Shown: positions 25,940 to 36,104 of the stretch, in pieces
Layout: every line of letters starts with the position of its first letter
How positions within the stretch are numbered: position 1 is the first letter of the stretch
NCBI GenBank assembly: GCA_902544525.1
Contig: CACCCN010000005.1
Span: 1-59,142, forward strand
Length of the DNA stretch: 59,142 bases
Source of the DNA: an uncultured Pelagibacteraceae bacterium
Lineage (GTDB): Bacteria > Pseudomonadota > Alphaproteobacteria > Pelagibacterales > AG-422-B15
Direction of reading: 5' to 3'
Translations under genes and position numbers: made by a program
The notes under the pieces: model-generated
Seen by the model: only the letters and a program-made list of their open reading frames with translations
What the model was told of the DNA's origin: nothing
The model's database searches: none

Positions 25940-28081
25940 ATGAATATAAAAAAAGCGTCAAGAAAATTACCACAAAATAAATTCATTAATCGTGAATTGT
26001 CATGGTTACTTTTTAATAAGAGAGTTTTATTTGAAGCTAATAACGAAAAAAATCCATTATTGGAACGTTTGAGATTCTTATCTATCTCGGCAAGTAACTT
26101 AGATGAGTTCTATATGGTTCGAATTGCAAGTTTATTAGATCAGAAAACTGCAAATCCTAATAAATTAAGTCCAGATGGCTTAAACGCAGATGGTCAGATG
26201 AAGGGCGCTTATAACTTATGTTTATCTATTTTTAAGGAGCAAGAGAAAATCACCAATATTTTACTATCTAAACTTGAAAAAGAAAAAATAATATTCTCAT
26301 CCCCCTGGAAATTAAATTCTAACAATAAGATAAAACTTAAAAAAAACTTCTTAGAAAATGTTCTACCTCTACTAACCCCAATATCGATAGATCCTGTGCA
26401 TCCATTTCCATTTATCCCAAATGAATCTACTTGCCTGCACATGACATTACAGCTGTTAAAATCAAAAAAACAAATGAGTTCAGTTATTATTTTGCCCAAA
26501 AGTGTAGATCGTTTTGTTAAATTAAAAATTAGATCAAAAATATATATTCTACTTATTGAGGATGTTATTAAGTTCTTTTATAAAAATCTTTTTTCTGATT
26601 ACAGACTTATAGATTTTTCTTCATTTAGATTAATACGTGACAGTGATATCGATTATGATGATGATTTAGAGGATGTAGTTGCATATTTTAAAGAAGCGTT
26701 TAACAAAAGAAAAAGAGGAGAAGTTGTTCGACTTGAATTATTAAAATCAATTTCTCCTAATCATTTTAATTTTATAAAAAAAAATATCTTCTTGAATGAT
26801 GCGCACATAATATATTTCAAGAAAATATACGGTATTCAAAGCTTCTCTGAAATTGTTGATTTAGATTTCAGTAAACTCAAATTTAAAAAATTTAATTCAC
26901 GACCTGTTGAACGACTAAGACAATTTAATAATAATTGTTTTGAAGCTGTAAGATCTAAGGATTTTGTTGTTCATCATCCATATGAAACATTTGATGTTGT
27001 TGTTGATTTTCTAGATCAAGCTGCGAATGACACAAAGGTTGTCGCTATAAAGCAAACGATATATCGAACGACTATGGATAGCCCTATCATTAAAGCTTTA
27101 ATAAAAGCTGCAGAAAAAGGCAAAAGTGTAACTGCAGTGGTTGAGATCAAGGCACGATTCGATGAAGAAGCGAATCTAGCTTTTGCATCTCAGATGGAAA
27201 AGTCAGGTGTTCAAATTGTATATGGATTCGCAAACTTAAAGACACATTCCAAAGCAAGTCTTATTATTAGAAAAGAATTTGGCAAACTAAGATCATATGC
27301 TCACGTAGGTACTGGCAATTATCACCCTATAAATGCAAAAATTTATGAGGATTTATCTTTATTTACAGCAAATGAAAAGATCTGCAGGGATATAGAGAAA
27401 GTGTTTAATTATGTTACTGGTTATGCCAAACCAGATTCTCTAAATTATTTAATTTTATCTCCAATAAATTTAAGAAGTCACCTGAATCACTTAATTGATC
27501 GTGAAATTAAGGCGGCAAAAAAAGGTAAACCTGCAAGCATGTGGATGAAGATGAACTCACTTGTTGATCCACAAATGATCTATAAATTATACGATGCTTC
27601 AAATGCCGGGGTATCAATTAAATTGTTCATAAGGGGAATATGTTGCTTAATACCTGGGACGCCTAATTTATCTGAGAATATTGAGGTTAGAAGTATTGTT
27701 GGTCGGTACCTTGAACATGCAAGAATCTTCTGTTTTGCTAACGAATCGAATATACCTAGTCGTAATAATATTGTTTATATCGGGTCTGCTGATCTTATGC
27801 CTCGAAATCTTGACAGAAGAGTCGAAACATTGACGCCAATTATTAATCAAACTGTTCATGAGCAAATTCTATCTCAAATTATGGTTGCAAATTATCTTGA
27901 TAATCAGCATTCGTGGGTAATGAATAGTGATGGTTCTTATGCAAAAATTTCATGCAATAAAAAATCGAGAGTTTTTAGTGCGCATGATTATTTTATGATG
28001 AATCCAAGCCTTTCAGGGAGAGGTAAAATTAAGGGTGCAAAAAAACCAAAAAAGCTCTTGGCATTATTAGATAATGTATAA
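25940..28081 (+). CDS. ppk1: Polyphosphate kinase 1
   Basis: 713-aa PPK1, which polymerises ATP gamma-phosphate into polyphosphate. The N-terminal FINRELSWLLFNKRVL and the SNLDEFYMVRIA region are diagnostic. The active-site histidines lie in RSYAHVGTGNYHPI (autophosphorylated His, near residue 453) and ARIFCFANES (near 600). Length is typical. It overlaps ppx by 8 bp. Together they store and mobilise polyphosphate inside the phosphate-starvation island. The genome is AT-rich here, with many Lys/Asn/Ile codons, as in the neighbours. Confidence 0.96.
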   Translation: MNIKKASRKLPQNKFINRELSWLLFNKRVLFEANNEKNPLLERLRFLSISASNLDEFYMVRIASLLDQKTANPNKLSPDGLNADGQMKGAYNLCLSIFKEQEKITNILLSKLEKEKIIFSSPWKLNSNNKIKLKKNFLENVLPLLTPISIDPVHPFPFIPNESTCLHMTLQLLKSKKQMSSVIILPKSVDRFVKLKIRSKIYILLIEDVIKFFYKNLFSDYRLIDFSSFRLIRDSDIDYDDDLEDVVAYFKEAFNKRKRGEVVRLELLKSISPNHFNFIKKNIFLNDAHIIYFKKIYGIQSFSEIVDLDFSKLKFKKFNSRPVERLRQFNNNCFEAVRSKDFVVHHPYETFDVVVDFLDQAANDTKVVAIKQTIYRTTMDSPIIKALIKAAEKGKSVTAVVEIKARFDEEANLAFASQMEKSGVQIVYGFANLKTHSKASLIIRKEFGKLRSYAHVGTGNYHPINAKIYEDLSLFTANEKICRDIEKVFNYVTGYAKPDSLNYLILSPINLRSHLNHLIDREIKAAKKGKPASMWMKMNSLVDPQMIYKLYDASNAGVSIKLFIRGICCLIPGTPNLSENIEVRSIVGRYLEHARIFCFANESNIPSRNNIVYIGSADLMPRNLDRRVETLTPIINQTVHEQILSQIMVANYLDNQHSWVMNSDGSYAKISCNKKSRVFSAHDYFMMNPSLSGRGKIKGAKKPKKLLALLDNV

Positions 28082-29570
28082 CCTTTCTATTCCAAAGAAA
28101 AAATTATTTGAAAAAGACACTCGTGTAGGCATTGTTGACATTGGCTCTGATACAATTCGTTTTCAAATTTTTGAAAATTTTAAAAATAATCAAATTCCTA
28201 TTTTCAATAAAAAGATATCATGTGGCCTTGGAAAAGACCTAGCTTCAACTAATGAATTAAATAAAAACTCAATCAAAAAAGCAATCAATGCTCTAAAATA
28301 TATTTCTGACATTTTAAAAGCCTCTGCTATCAATGATGTTCATGTCATTGCAACAGAAGCTGTTCGAGTTGCTAATAATAGTTCTGTTTTTAAATTGCAG
28401 GCTGAAAGCATATTAAATACTAGCTTAAACGTCTTAAGTGGAAAAGATGAGGCTAAATACTCTGGGCTAGGTGCTATAGTTGGGATTAAAAAATCTAAAG
28501 GCATTGTAGCTGATCTTGGTGGAGGAAGCTTAGAACTTGCTGAAGTAAAAAAAAAGCGGATTTTAAACACGACTTCAATGTCTTTTGGTGTTCACAGGGC
28601 AATAAGTAAAAATAAAAATATTTATAAAGATTTTGATAAAGAATTAGAATCAATCGATTGGTTTTCAGAGAACAATTTCAAAAGACTTATATTAACAGGG
28701 GGAACATGGAGATCTCTAGTTAAGATTTATTTTGTTAAATATGATTATCCATTGAATGTCATTCATCATTTTAAGCCAAACTTTAAATTATTTATAGAGA
28801 TGCTAGAGGAAGTATCTAACTATAAACAAAAGGAACTTAAGCAGATTTCATATATTACTAAGGATAAAACTCCCTATATTAAATATGCTTCTTATGTTGC
28901 TTTAAAAATTATCCAAAAAAGCAAATCTAGAGAAATCGTGATATCTTACACTGCTTTAAGAGAAGGATATTTATCAAATATATATAATATAAATAATAAA
29001 TTTGATCCGCTAATCCATGAGTCAAATAAGCTATCAAAGTTACATAATGATCTTGAATATAGCTATATTAATCATGCAGCAATTTATGATTTCTGCCTTT
29101 CATTTTTTAAAAATCATCCTTATGTTTCTCGCAGACTGCTAAAATCTTCAATTAACTTAACTTCAATTGGGGCCAGTATAGATAAAGATGAAAGAGCACA
29201 ATTTGCATTTAATCAGATATTAAAAATGGAATTACTTAAATTTAGTCATTCAGATAGAATAAAACTTGCAACTGCTATTCATTTTTTTCACGATAATTAT
29301 AAGCGGGATGGAATAAAAAAATATAAACATTTAATTAATAAAAACTCTTTTTATTCAATGATTGCTTTAGGTATATTTAACAAAATCTCAATTGATATTG
29401 GGCTGTTAACAAATTTTAATTATCAGAACTTTGAAATATATATAAAAGATCATAATATCATATTTAAAATTCCGAAACTGTACTCAGATCTGTTAAAATC
29501 AAAAACAAAGAAATCATTCGATACTTTGTCTAAAGTTTTAAAAATGCAGCAGAAAATAGTTTTAATTTAA
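28074..29570 (+). CDS. ppx: Exopolyphosphatase / GppA-like Ppx
   Basis: 498-aa Ppx/GppA phosphatase of the ASKHA fold, which degrades polyphosphate or ppGpp. The first phosphate loop is GIVDIGSDTIRFQIF, the second IVADLGGGSLELAEV. A conserved LILTGGTWRSL and SYTALREGYL follow, then an HD-type C-terminal region from about residue 320. In many homologs the first loop reads DIGSNS; here it is DIGSDT, a mild deviation. Translation is probably coupled to ppk1 through the 8-bp overlap. Ppx and GppA cannot be told apart here, but the ppk neighbour favours Ppx. Confidence 0.9.
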   Translation: MYNLSIPKKKLFEKDTRVGIVDIGSDTIRFQIFENFKNNQIPIFNKKISCGLGKDLASTNELNKNSIKKAINALKYISDILKASAINDVHVIATEAVRVANNSSVFKLQAESILNTSLNVLSGKDEAKYSGLGAIVGIKKSKGIVADLGGGSLELAEVKKKRILNTTSMSFGVHRAISKNKNIYKDFDKELESIDWFSENNFKRLILTGGTWRSLVKIYFVKYDYPLNVIHHFKPNFKLFIEMLEEVSNYKQKELKQISYITKDKTPYIKYASYVALKIIQKSKSREIVISYTALREGYLSNIYNINNKFDPLIHESNKLSKLHNDLEYSYINHAAIYDFCLSFFKNHPYVSRRLLKSSINLTSIGASIDKDERAQFAFNQILKMELLKFSHSDRIKLATAIHFFHDNYKRDGIKKYKHLINKNSFYSMIALGIFNKISIDIGLLTNFNYQNFEIYIKDHNIIFKIPKLYSDLLKSKTKKSFDTLSKVLKMQQKIVLI

Positions 29571-29573
29571 TTA

Positions 29574-30650
29574 ATGGATTTAGATCAACAAATTAATTTG
29601 TTTTTCAATTTCATTGACGATTCAATAATAGTAATTGACCAATCCCAAAAAATTAAATTTCAAAATAAAGAATCAATAGCTTTATTTAAAAATGATTTTA
29701 CAAATCAGCATATCACAAACCTTATAAGAGCTCCTCAATTTTTAGATACACTTGAAAAATCAATTAATGAAAAAATTCCATATACTTTGGAGTTATTAAT
29801 AGATCCTGCTAGTCAAGATATTTCTCAAACTAATATTTTCTTAAGTGTTTCGATATATCCAAGTAAAGATATGAATCTAATTATTATGAAAAATAAAACT
29901 GATGTTAAAAATTTAGAGATTGTTCGCTCTTCATTTATTGCAAATGTTAGCCATGAGATGAGAACACCTCTCGCTGCAATTATTGGTTTCCTTGAAACTA
30001 TTTCTTCGTCTGCAAAAGATGACATTGAGGCGACTAAAAAATTTTTGTCAATTATTGAAAAAGAAGCACTCAGAATGAAGCGGTTATTGGATGATCTTTT
30101 AATAATTACTAAAATTGAGTCTGACGAGCACGTTCACCCAACTAAAAAAGTTGATCTACTGCACACCCTTGAAATAGTTGAGAATAACTTTGAACAATCA
30201 CTCAAAAAAAACAATATCTCTATTGAAAAAGTTTATGATGATGAAAATCTTTATGTATTAGGTAATCAGGATGAATTAATTCAAGTTTTCTCAAATATTA
30301 TTGAAAACTCTATAAAGTATGCAAATGAAAATTCAAAAATTAGAATTCAATTAAGAATACTTGAAGATAAAGATATTGATAATTCAGTAAATAGACTTTT
30401 TTCATACAAGTATGCAATTATACAACTTATAGATGAAAGTCAGGGAATACCTAAAAAACATTTACATCGATTAACAGAGCGATTCTATAGAGTTGATGAA
30501 GGGCGATCGAAAGCTAAAGGTGGAACTGGACTTGGTTTAACAATAGTGAAACATATTTTGAACAAGCATCGTGGGAGTCTCAATATTGAAAGTGAAATTA
30601 ACAAAGGTAGTATATTTACAATTAAAATACCTGTAGCGCCAATTACATAA
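29574..30650 (+). CDS. phoR: Phosphate regulon sensor kinase PhoR, apparently without membrane anchor
   Basis: 358-aa histidine kinase. A PAS-like region covers residues about 10-110. The H-box NVSHEMRTPL puts the phosphate on His127. N-box IIENSIKYA, G1 box DESQGIP, F-box LTERFYRVDEGRS and G2 box GGTGLGLTIVKH follow. The layout matches PhoR, but I see no N-terminal membrane helices, which most PhoR proteins have. The G1 box reads D-E-S-Q-G instead of D-x-G-x-G. It lies just upstream of pstS, with phoB at the end of the same cluster, so PhoR is secure by context. Confidence 0.88.
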   Translation: MDLDQQINLFFNFIDDSIIVIDQSQKIKFQNKESIALFKNDFTNQHITNLIRAPQFLDTLEKSINEKIPYTLELLIDPASQDISQTNIFLSVSIYPSKDMNLIIMKNKTDVKNLEIVRSSFIANVSHEMRTPLAAIIGFLETISSSAKDDIEATKKFLSIIEKEALRMKRLLDDLLIITKIESDEHVHPTKKVDLLHTLEIVENNFEQSLKKNNISIEKVYDDENLYVLGNQDELIQVFSNIIENSIKYANENSKIRIQLRILEDKDIDNSVNRLFSYKYAIIQLIDESQGIPKKHLHRLTERFYRVDEGRSKAKGGTGLGLTIVKHILNKHRGSLNIESEINKGSIFTIKIPVAPIT

Positions 30651-30752
30651 ATAAGATGATTAGCTATTTTTTATTTGATTTAATAATATTCAAACAATTA
30701 TTTCATTAAAAAATGAGGAAAAAAGGGATATTCAAGCCATTATAAGTTTTGA

Positions 30753-30792
30753 TTGTCATAAAATTGTAATATTTATGTGACAAATAGTTAAC
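30753..30792 (+). promoter_or_regulatory. PhoB box array before pstS
   Basis: Four 7-bp half-site-like repeats start at 30753 (TTGTCAT), 30764 (TTGTAAT), 30775 (ATGTGAC) and 30786 (AGTTAAC). The spacing is exactly 11 bp. The first two, with their 4-base spacer, closely match the Pho box consensus CTGTCAT-n4-CTGTCAT. The array lies 49-88 bp before the pstS start, which has its own AGGAG Shine-Dalgarno at 30831. It should be activated by PhoB when phosphate is low. Confidence 0.85.
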
Positions 30793-30840
30793 ATAAAAAA
30801 AGTATTTTGAAGACGTTTTAATTATAACTAGGAGATACTA

Positions 30841-31875
30841 ATGAGATTAATTAAAGTTTTAATTCTCACAGCTTTTGTATCATCATTTTTTTCAGTAAGT
30901 TCTTTTGCTAGAGATACTATTAAAATTGTTGGTTCATCAACTGTATACCCATACGCAACAGTTGTTGCTGAGCGTTTTGGCAAATCAGGCTTTAACACGC
31001 CTGTAATCGAAAGTACTGGAACCGGTGGTGGAATGAAATTATTCTGCGCTGGCGTTGGTACTGATCATCCTGATGTTACGAATGCTTCTCGTAAAATCAA
31101 AAGCAAAGAAGTTGCATTATGTGAAAGTAATGGCGTTACAGACATCATTGAAATCGTAATCGGAAATGATGGATTAACTCTAGCACATAGTTTAGATGCA
31201 AATGATGCAGACTTTACACAAGAACAATTATATCTTGCTATTGCTGCTATGGTACCAAGTCCAGGAAATTTTAATGTTAAATTAATTGAAAATCCTTACG
31301 AAAAATGGAGTGACATTGACCCATCTCTTCCTGATCATAAGATCGAAATCTTAGTAGCACCACCAACATCTGGTACACGTGACGCTTGGAATTCGCTTAT
31401 TATGAAAAAAGGCTGTAAAGCCGCAGGCGCCTATAAGTTATGGGAAGATGCAGGAGAAAAAGCTAAAAAGAAATGTGCCGTTGTTAGAGAAGATGGTAGA
31501 GTTATTGAAGCTGGTGAAAATGATACTTTAATTGTTCAGAAATTAGCTGAGGATCCAGAAAGATTTGGATACTTTGGTTACAGTTATCTGCTAGCAAATG
31601 AAGATAAGATTAAATCAGCTGCAATAACTGGAATCCTTCCAACACTTGCAGGAATACAAGATTACTCTTATCCAATCGCTAGACCTCTACAATTTTATGT
31701 AAAAAAAGCTCATATTGGAGTTGTTCCAGGAATTGAAGAGTTCTTAGCTGCTTTCACAAGCGAAAATGCAATGGGAGAAGACGGATATTTAACTGATATT
31801 GGTCTTGTTGCTTTATCTGATGGTGATGCATCAGATATACGAGCTCGTGTTGCTAACTTGGAAGTAATAGAATAG
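30841..31875 (+). CDS. pstS: Phosphate ABC transporter periplasmic binding protein PstS
   Basis: 344-aa high-affinity phosphate-binding protein. A signal peptide of about 23 residues ends at SFA-RDTIK. The binding motifs are IVGSSTVYPY, ESTGTGGGMKLFCAG, ASRKIKSKE and APPTSGTRDAWN. A strong AGGAG ribosome site sits five bases before ATG, and a PhoB array drives it. A stable hairpin follows the gene, typical of highly expressed binding proteins whose message outlives that of the permease. First gene of pstSCAB-phoU-phoB. Confidence 0.96.
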   Translation: MRLIKVLILTAFVSSFFSVSSFARDTIKIVGSSTVYPYATVVAERFGKSGFNTPVIESTGTGGGMKLFCAGVGTDHPDVTNASRKIKSKEVALCESNGVTDIIEIVIGNDGLTLAHSLDANDADFTQEQLYLAIAAMVPSPGNFNVKLIENPYEKWSDIDPSLPDHKIEILVAPPTSGTRDAWNSLIMKKGCKAAGAYKLWEDAGEKAKKKCAVVREDGRVIEAGENDTLIVQKLAEDPERFGYFGYSYLLANEDKIKSAAITGILPTLAGIQDYSYPIARPLQFYVKKAHIGVVPGIEEFLAAFTSENAMGEDGYLTDIGLVALSDGDASDIRARVANLEVIE

Positions 31876-31911
31876 TTTTAATTAATAATTAATTTTATTA
31901 ATTAATTCTTG

Positions 31912-31938
31912 TCAAGGTGGGTTAGATGCCCACCTTGA
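31912..31938 (+). promoter_or_regulatory. Intra-operon hairpin between pstS and pstC
   Basis: A perfect 10-bp stem (TCAAGGTGGG with CCCACCTTGA) closes a 7-base loop. No T run follows directly, so it is more likely a 3'-end stabiliser or attenuator than a full terminator. It would let pstS accumulate above pstCAB. The same design occurs after phnD at 49911. Confidence 0.75.
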
Positions 31939-31966
31939 TAAACAATTTTTGGAGTAATGTTTTTTT

Positions 31967-33361
31967 ATGGGCCTTTTTTTAATTCTATTGATTTTAACAA
32001 TTGGCGCATTTGGATTTTTTATTGGTCGACTTAAAGCAATTAAATTAAGATCAGCTTCACAAAAAAAAATTACTTCTTTAAATCATTATTATGGATATTA
32101 CATAGCTATATTTGCTATTGTTCCTTCTTTATTGGTTTTTTTGGCTATCACAGCATTCCAAGGTTATATAGTTGAAGTTTATGTCTTAAGTGACTTTATA
32201 GATCTTAATCCTAATCTTCTAGCATCGGATAAAAACTTATTACTGGCTCAAATTATCAACACTTCAGAAGGAATTAAGCTTTTTGATGAAATAAGTCCGT
32301 TAATAACAGATGCAGTTGATAAATATATCTATATTGAAGAATTAATTGATACTTTGACATATGTTATCGTGTTATCTGTTGCAGGTTTACTCTCATTATT
32401 TGCTTACGTAAAAATAAAATCAAACTTAGATTCAAGAAAATTTGTTGAGTCTTTTTTATTAATTCTATTTTTCACATGTTCGTTAGTAGCAATCATGACA
32501 ACTGTAGGGATTATATTTTCATTACTTTATGAAACTTTAAAATTCTTTTCACAAGTTCCAATTACCGACTTCTTATTTGGTCTTAATTGGTCTCCTCAAA
32601 GAGTGTTTGTTAGAGATAGTGGAGATCTTGATACAAGAGATTTACAAAATGCATTTGGAGCATTACCATTATTTGCAGGAACATTTTTAATTGCATTTAT
32701 AGCCATGTGTGTTGCAATCCCCGTTGGCCTTATGACAGCAATATATCTTGCTGAATATGCTTCACCGAACTTGAGAGATTGGGCTAAGCCTATTATAGAA
32801 ATTCTTGCAGGGATACCAACTGTTGTTTATGGTTTTTTTGCAGCTTTGACTGTTGCTCCTATAGTTCGTGATCTTGGTCAAAATGCTGGTTTTACTGTTT
32901 CTTCAGAAAGTGCTTTAGCCGCAGGATTTGTAATGGGTATCATGATAATACCATTTGTCTCCTCATTATCAGATGATGTTATTAATTCTGTTCCTCAGAG
33001 CTTAAGAGAAGGTTCTTATGCTATGGGAGCAACTAAAAGTGAGACTATAAGAAAAGTTTTATTACCCGCTGCATTGCCTGGAATTGTTGGTTCTTTCCTA
33101 TTAGCGGTATCAAGAGCAATTGGAGAGACTATGATAGTTGTAATGGCAGCAGGACTAGCAGCTAAATTAACAGCCAATCCATTTGATGCAGCCACAACAA
33201 TTACAACTCAAATTGTTGTTATATTAATTGGTGACCAAGAATTTGATAGTCCTAAAACTCAAGCTGCTTTTGCCCTAGGATTAACATTGTTTATTGTAAC
33301 ACTACTTCTCAATTTCATTGCTCTTCAAGTAGTCAAAAAATACACAGAAAGATATGATTGA
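31967..33361 (+). CDS. pstC: Phosphate ABC transporter permease PstC
   Basis: 464-aa permease, longer than the roughly 320 aa of the E. coli protein because of an N-terminal region of about 200 residues with extra membrane segments. That is the usual form in alphaproteobacteria. The core carries FAGTFLIAFIAMCVAIP and the ABC-contact EAA loop DDVINSVPQSLREGSYAMGATKSETI near residue 345. It ends in a TGA that lies just before the pstA start. Partners are PstS, PstA and PstB. Confidence 0.94.
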   Translation: MGLFLILLILTIGAFGFFIGRLKAIKLRSASQKKITSLNHYYGYYIAIFAIVPSLLVFLAITAFQGYIVEVYVLSDFIDLNPNLLASDKNLLLAQIINTSEGIKLFDEISPLITDAVDKYIYIEELIDTLTYVIVLSVAGLLSLFAYVKIKSNLDSRKFVESFLLILFFTCSLVAIMTTVGIIFSLLYETLKFFSQVPITDFLFGLNWSPQRVFVRDSGDLDTRDLQNAFGALPLFAGTFLIAFIAMCVAIPVGLMTAIYLAEYASPNLRDWAKPIIEILAGIPTVVYGFFAALTVAPIVRDLGQNAGFTVSSESALAAGFVMGIMIIPFVSSLSDDVINSVPQSLREGSYAMGATKSETIRKVLLPAALPGIVGSFLLAVSRAIGETMIVVMAAGLAAKLTANPFDAATTITTQIVVILIGDQEFDSPKTQAAFALGLTLFIVTLLLNFIALQVVKKYTERYD

Positions 33362-33363
33362 TT

Positions 33364-34635
33364 ATGTTTGATGTTAGTGCAAATTTAAAGAAACGATTGA
33401 AATCAGAACGCCGGTTTCAGATATTATGTATTACTGCTATTTCATTTGCATTGATTTTTGTATTAATTTTATTCTTAAATATTTTTTCATCTGGTTATTC
33501 CGCTTTTTATAAAACGACAATAGCTATTGAAGTAGATTATTCACAAGTTATAGAAGATACTTCGCAATTTGCCACTATGTCAGATGATGAGATTAATAAG
33601 TTGGATCTATTTAGATTCTCAAAAAAATCAATTTACAGTCTGTTCCCAGACATTGAAGATAGAAAAGAGAAGAAGTTATTAATAAGAATATTCAGTATTG
33701 AATATGAAGATGAAATTAAACAATTCCTAATAAAGAATAAAGAAAATATAAATAAAATTGAAACTGTTTATCTGACTGCATCAGACGATGTTGATCAAGT
33801 TAGAAAAGGTAATTATCCTCGTGATTTACCAGAAGAGCGAAGAAGAATAAAAGATATACAATTAGAATATTATGATATTTTAGAAAACAATGGCCGTGTT
33901 AAATATGTGTTTAACATTCCTTTTTTAACCAGGGGAGACTCAAGAGAACCTGAATTAGCTGGCGTTGGTGGATCAATAGTAGGATCATTTTTAACAATTA
34001 TCACAGTTCTAATCTTATCTTTCCCGATTGGAATATTAGCAGCAGTCTATTTACAAGAATTTGCTAGAAGTAATCGTTTTACAGATTTTATCGAAATTAA
34101 TATTAATAATTTAGCAGCTGTACCTTCGATTGTATTTGGATTATTGGGTCTAGGCATAATTTTAAATGTATTTGGCCTACCAAGATCTACGCCATTAGTT
34201 GGTGGGATTGTTTTATCACTCATGACATTGCCAACAATAATTATTGCAACAAGAGCATCACTAAGAGCAGTTCCTCCTTCAATACGTGAAGGTGCTTTAG
34301 CTGTAGGAGCTACCAAAATGCAGGCGGTTATGCATCACGTAGTTCCACTAGCAATGCCTGGTGCTTTAACAGGAACAATAATTGGACTTGCTCAGGCTTT
34401 GGGCGAAACAGCTCCTCTTTTGTTAATTGGAATGGTTGCATTTGTAGTTGATGTTCCTTCCAGTCCATTAGATGCATCAGCTTCATTACCTGTTCAAGTC
34501 TATTTATGGGCTGAAAGCGCTGAAAGAGGCTACGTTGAAAAAACATCAGCAACTATTATGTTGCTTCTTGGTTTCCTGATATTATTAAATCTAGCTGCGG
34601 TCCTTATTCGTCGAAAATTTGAAACAAAATGGTAA
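33364..34635 (+). CDS. pstA: Phosphate ABC transporter permease PstA
   Basis: About 423-aa permease with an N-terminal membrane helix and a 150-residue charged extracytoplasmic insert (about residues 50-190) before the permease core. This extended form is common in alphaproteobacteria. The core has GGSIVGSFLTIITVL and the EAA loop RAVPPSIREGALAVGATKMQAV. The ATG at 33364 is preferred to the TTG six bases upstream. It follows pstC by 2 bp and precedes pstB by 9 bp. Confidence 0.94.
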   Translation: MFDVSANLKKRLKSERRFQILCITAISFALIFVLILFLNIFSSGYSAFYKTTIAIEVDYSQVIEDTSQFATMSDDEINKLDLFRFSKKSIYSLFPDIEDRKEKKLLIRIFSIEYEDEIKQFLIKNKENINKIETVYLTASDDVDQVRKGNYPRDLPEERRRIKDIQLEYYDILENNGRVKYVFNIPFLTRGDSREPELAGVGGSIVGSFLTIITVLILSFPIGILAAVYLQEFARSNRFTDFIEININNLAAVPSIVFGLLGLGIILNVFGLPRSTPLVGGIVLSLMTLPTIIIATRASLRAVPPSIREGALAVGATKMQAVMHHVVPLAMPGALTGTIIGLAQALGETAPLLLIGMVAFVVDVPSSPLDASASLPVQVYLWAESAERGYVEKTSATIMLLLGFLILLNLAAVLIRRKFETKW

Positions 34636-34644
34636 AATAAACAT

Positions 34645-35406
34645 ATGAATAAAGTAAAAATTAGTGCAAAAAATATAGACGTTTTCTATGGTGATAAACA
34701 AGCTCTTTTTGATGTCTCAATGGATATGTATGAGAAAGAAGTTACAGCATTAATTGGACCTTCTGGCTGTGGTAAATCTACATTCCTTAGATGTATCAAT
34801 AGAATGAATGATGTCATTGATATCTGTTCAGTGAAAGGTAATGTTTCTATTGATGGACATGATATATATGACAAATCTATCAGAGTAGAAAGTTTAAGGG
34901 AAAATGTTGGAATGGTATTCCAAAAGCCAAACCCATTTCCAAAGTCTATTTATGAAAATATTGCATATGGACCAAGAATTCATGGAATGGCAAATTCCAA
35001 AACAGATATAGATGAAATAGTAGAAAATAGTTTACAAAAAGCAGCTTTATTCGATGAAGTAAAAGATCGATTGCATCAACCAGGCACCGGATTATCCGGA
35101 GGTCAACAACAAAGACTGTGTATCGCAAGAGCTATCTCTGTTAATCCTGAAATTATTCTAATGGATGAACCGTGTTCTGCCCTTGATCCCATTGCAACTG
35201 CAAAAATTGAAGAATTAATGAATGAATTGAAAAAAGAATTTACAATTATTATCGTTACACATTCTATGCAACAAGCCGCTCGAGTTTCAACAAAAACTGG
35301 GTTTTTTCATCTAGGAAAACTAATCGAAGTAGATTCAACTGAGACTATTTTCTCAAACCCAGGAAATCAAAAAACACAAGATTACATAACAGGAAGGTTT
35401 GGATGA
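34645..35406 (+). CDS. pstB: Phosphate ABC transporter ATPase PstB
   Basis: 253-aa ATPase. Walker A is [12 protein letters not shown], the signature is [14 protein letters not shown], Walker B is [14 protein letters not shown], and the switch histidine is in [30 protein letters not shown] and ITGRFG at the C-terminus are PstB-specific. It overlaps phoU by 4 bp. Drives phosphate import with PstCA. Confidence 0.97.
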   Translation: MNKVKISAKNIDVFYGDKQALFDVSMDMYEKEVTALIGPSGCGKSTFLRCINRMNDVIDICSVKGNVSIDGHDIYDKSIRVESLRENVGMVFQKPNPFPKSIYENIAYGPRIHGMANSKTDIDEIVENSLQKAALFDEVKDRLHQPGTGLSGGQQQRLCIARAISVNPEIILMDEPCSALDPIATAKIEELMNELKKEFTIIIVTHSMQQAARVSTKTGFFHLGKLIEVDSTETIFSNPGNQKTQDYITGRFG

Positions 35407-36104
35407 TGAAAGATCATATTGTTTCAGCGTATGATGCGCAATTAGAATTAGTTAGCTCTAATTTAATTAAAATGGGTGGGTTAGTTGAAAATCAATTAAA
35501 AAATTCCCTTCAAGCTTTAAGCAATAAGGACACATCCTTTGCTGAACAAATCATTTTTGATGATCATAAAATTAATGCACTTGAGAAAGAAATTGATGCA
35601 CTAACATATAAAATTATTGCTATGAGGCAGCCATTAGCTAATGATTTAAGAGTTGTATTATCAGCTTTAAGTATTGCAAATGATCTTGAGAGAATGGGTG
35701 ATCATGCAACAAATATTGCAAAAAGAGTAGCTAATGTAAAAATAAATTTACCTGATGCGCCCACGATTGAAATTGTAAAAATGGGCGAAGATGTCCAATT
35801 TATGATTAAGCAGGTGCTTGATTCATTCGTAAAAAAATCAGATAAGCTTGCAATAAAAGCATGGGATAGCGATGTAAATATTGATGACTCATATTTAAAT
35901 ATTTACCGAGAGTTGCTTGAAACAATGGCTGGAAACCCTGAAACAATAACTGGATGCTCCCATTTATTATCAATTGCTAAAAATATTGAGAGAATAGGAG
36001 ATTATGTACAAAATATTGCTGAAGATATTCATTTTATTGTTACTGGACAAGCACTTGAACGTAAGTCAGAAAAACGAATTAATTGGGAGGACTTAAATCA
36101 ATAA
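35403..36104 (+). CDS. phoU: Phosphate signalling protein PhoU
   Basis: 233-aa all-helical protein with the two PhoU repeats and their metal-binding ExxxDxxxD-type motifs: [17 protein letters not shown] near residue 90 and [17 protein letters not shown] near 198. PhoU links PstB activity to PhoR and prevents runaway phosphate uptake. Two consecutive ATG codons are possible starts; the first overlaps the pstB stop. The stop TAA shares one base with the phoB ATG, so translation is coupled. Confidence 0.95.
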   Translation: MMKDHIVSAYDAQLELVSSNLIKMGGLVENQLKNSLQALSNKDTSFAEQIIFDDHKINALEKEIDALTYKIIAMRQPLANDLRVVLSALSIANDLERMGDHATNIAKRVANVKINLPDAPTIEIVKMGEDVQFMIKQVLDSFVKKSDKLAIKAWDSDVNIDDSYLNIYRELLETMAGNPETITGCSHLLSIAKNIERIGDYVQNIAEDIHFIVTGQALERKSEKRINWEDLNQ

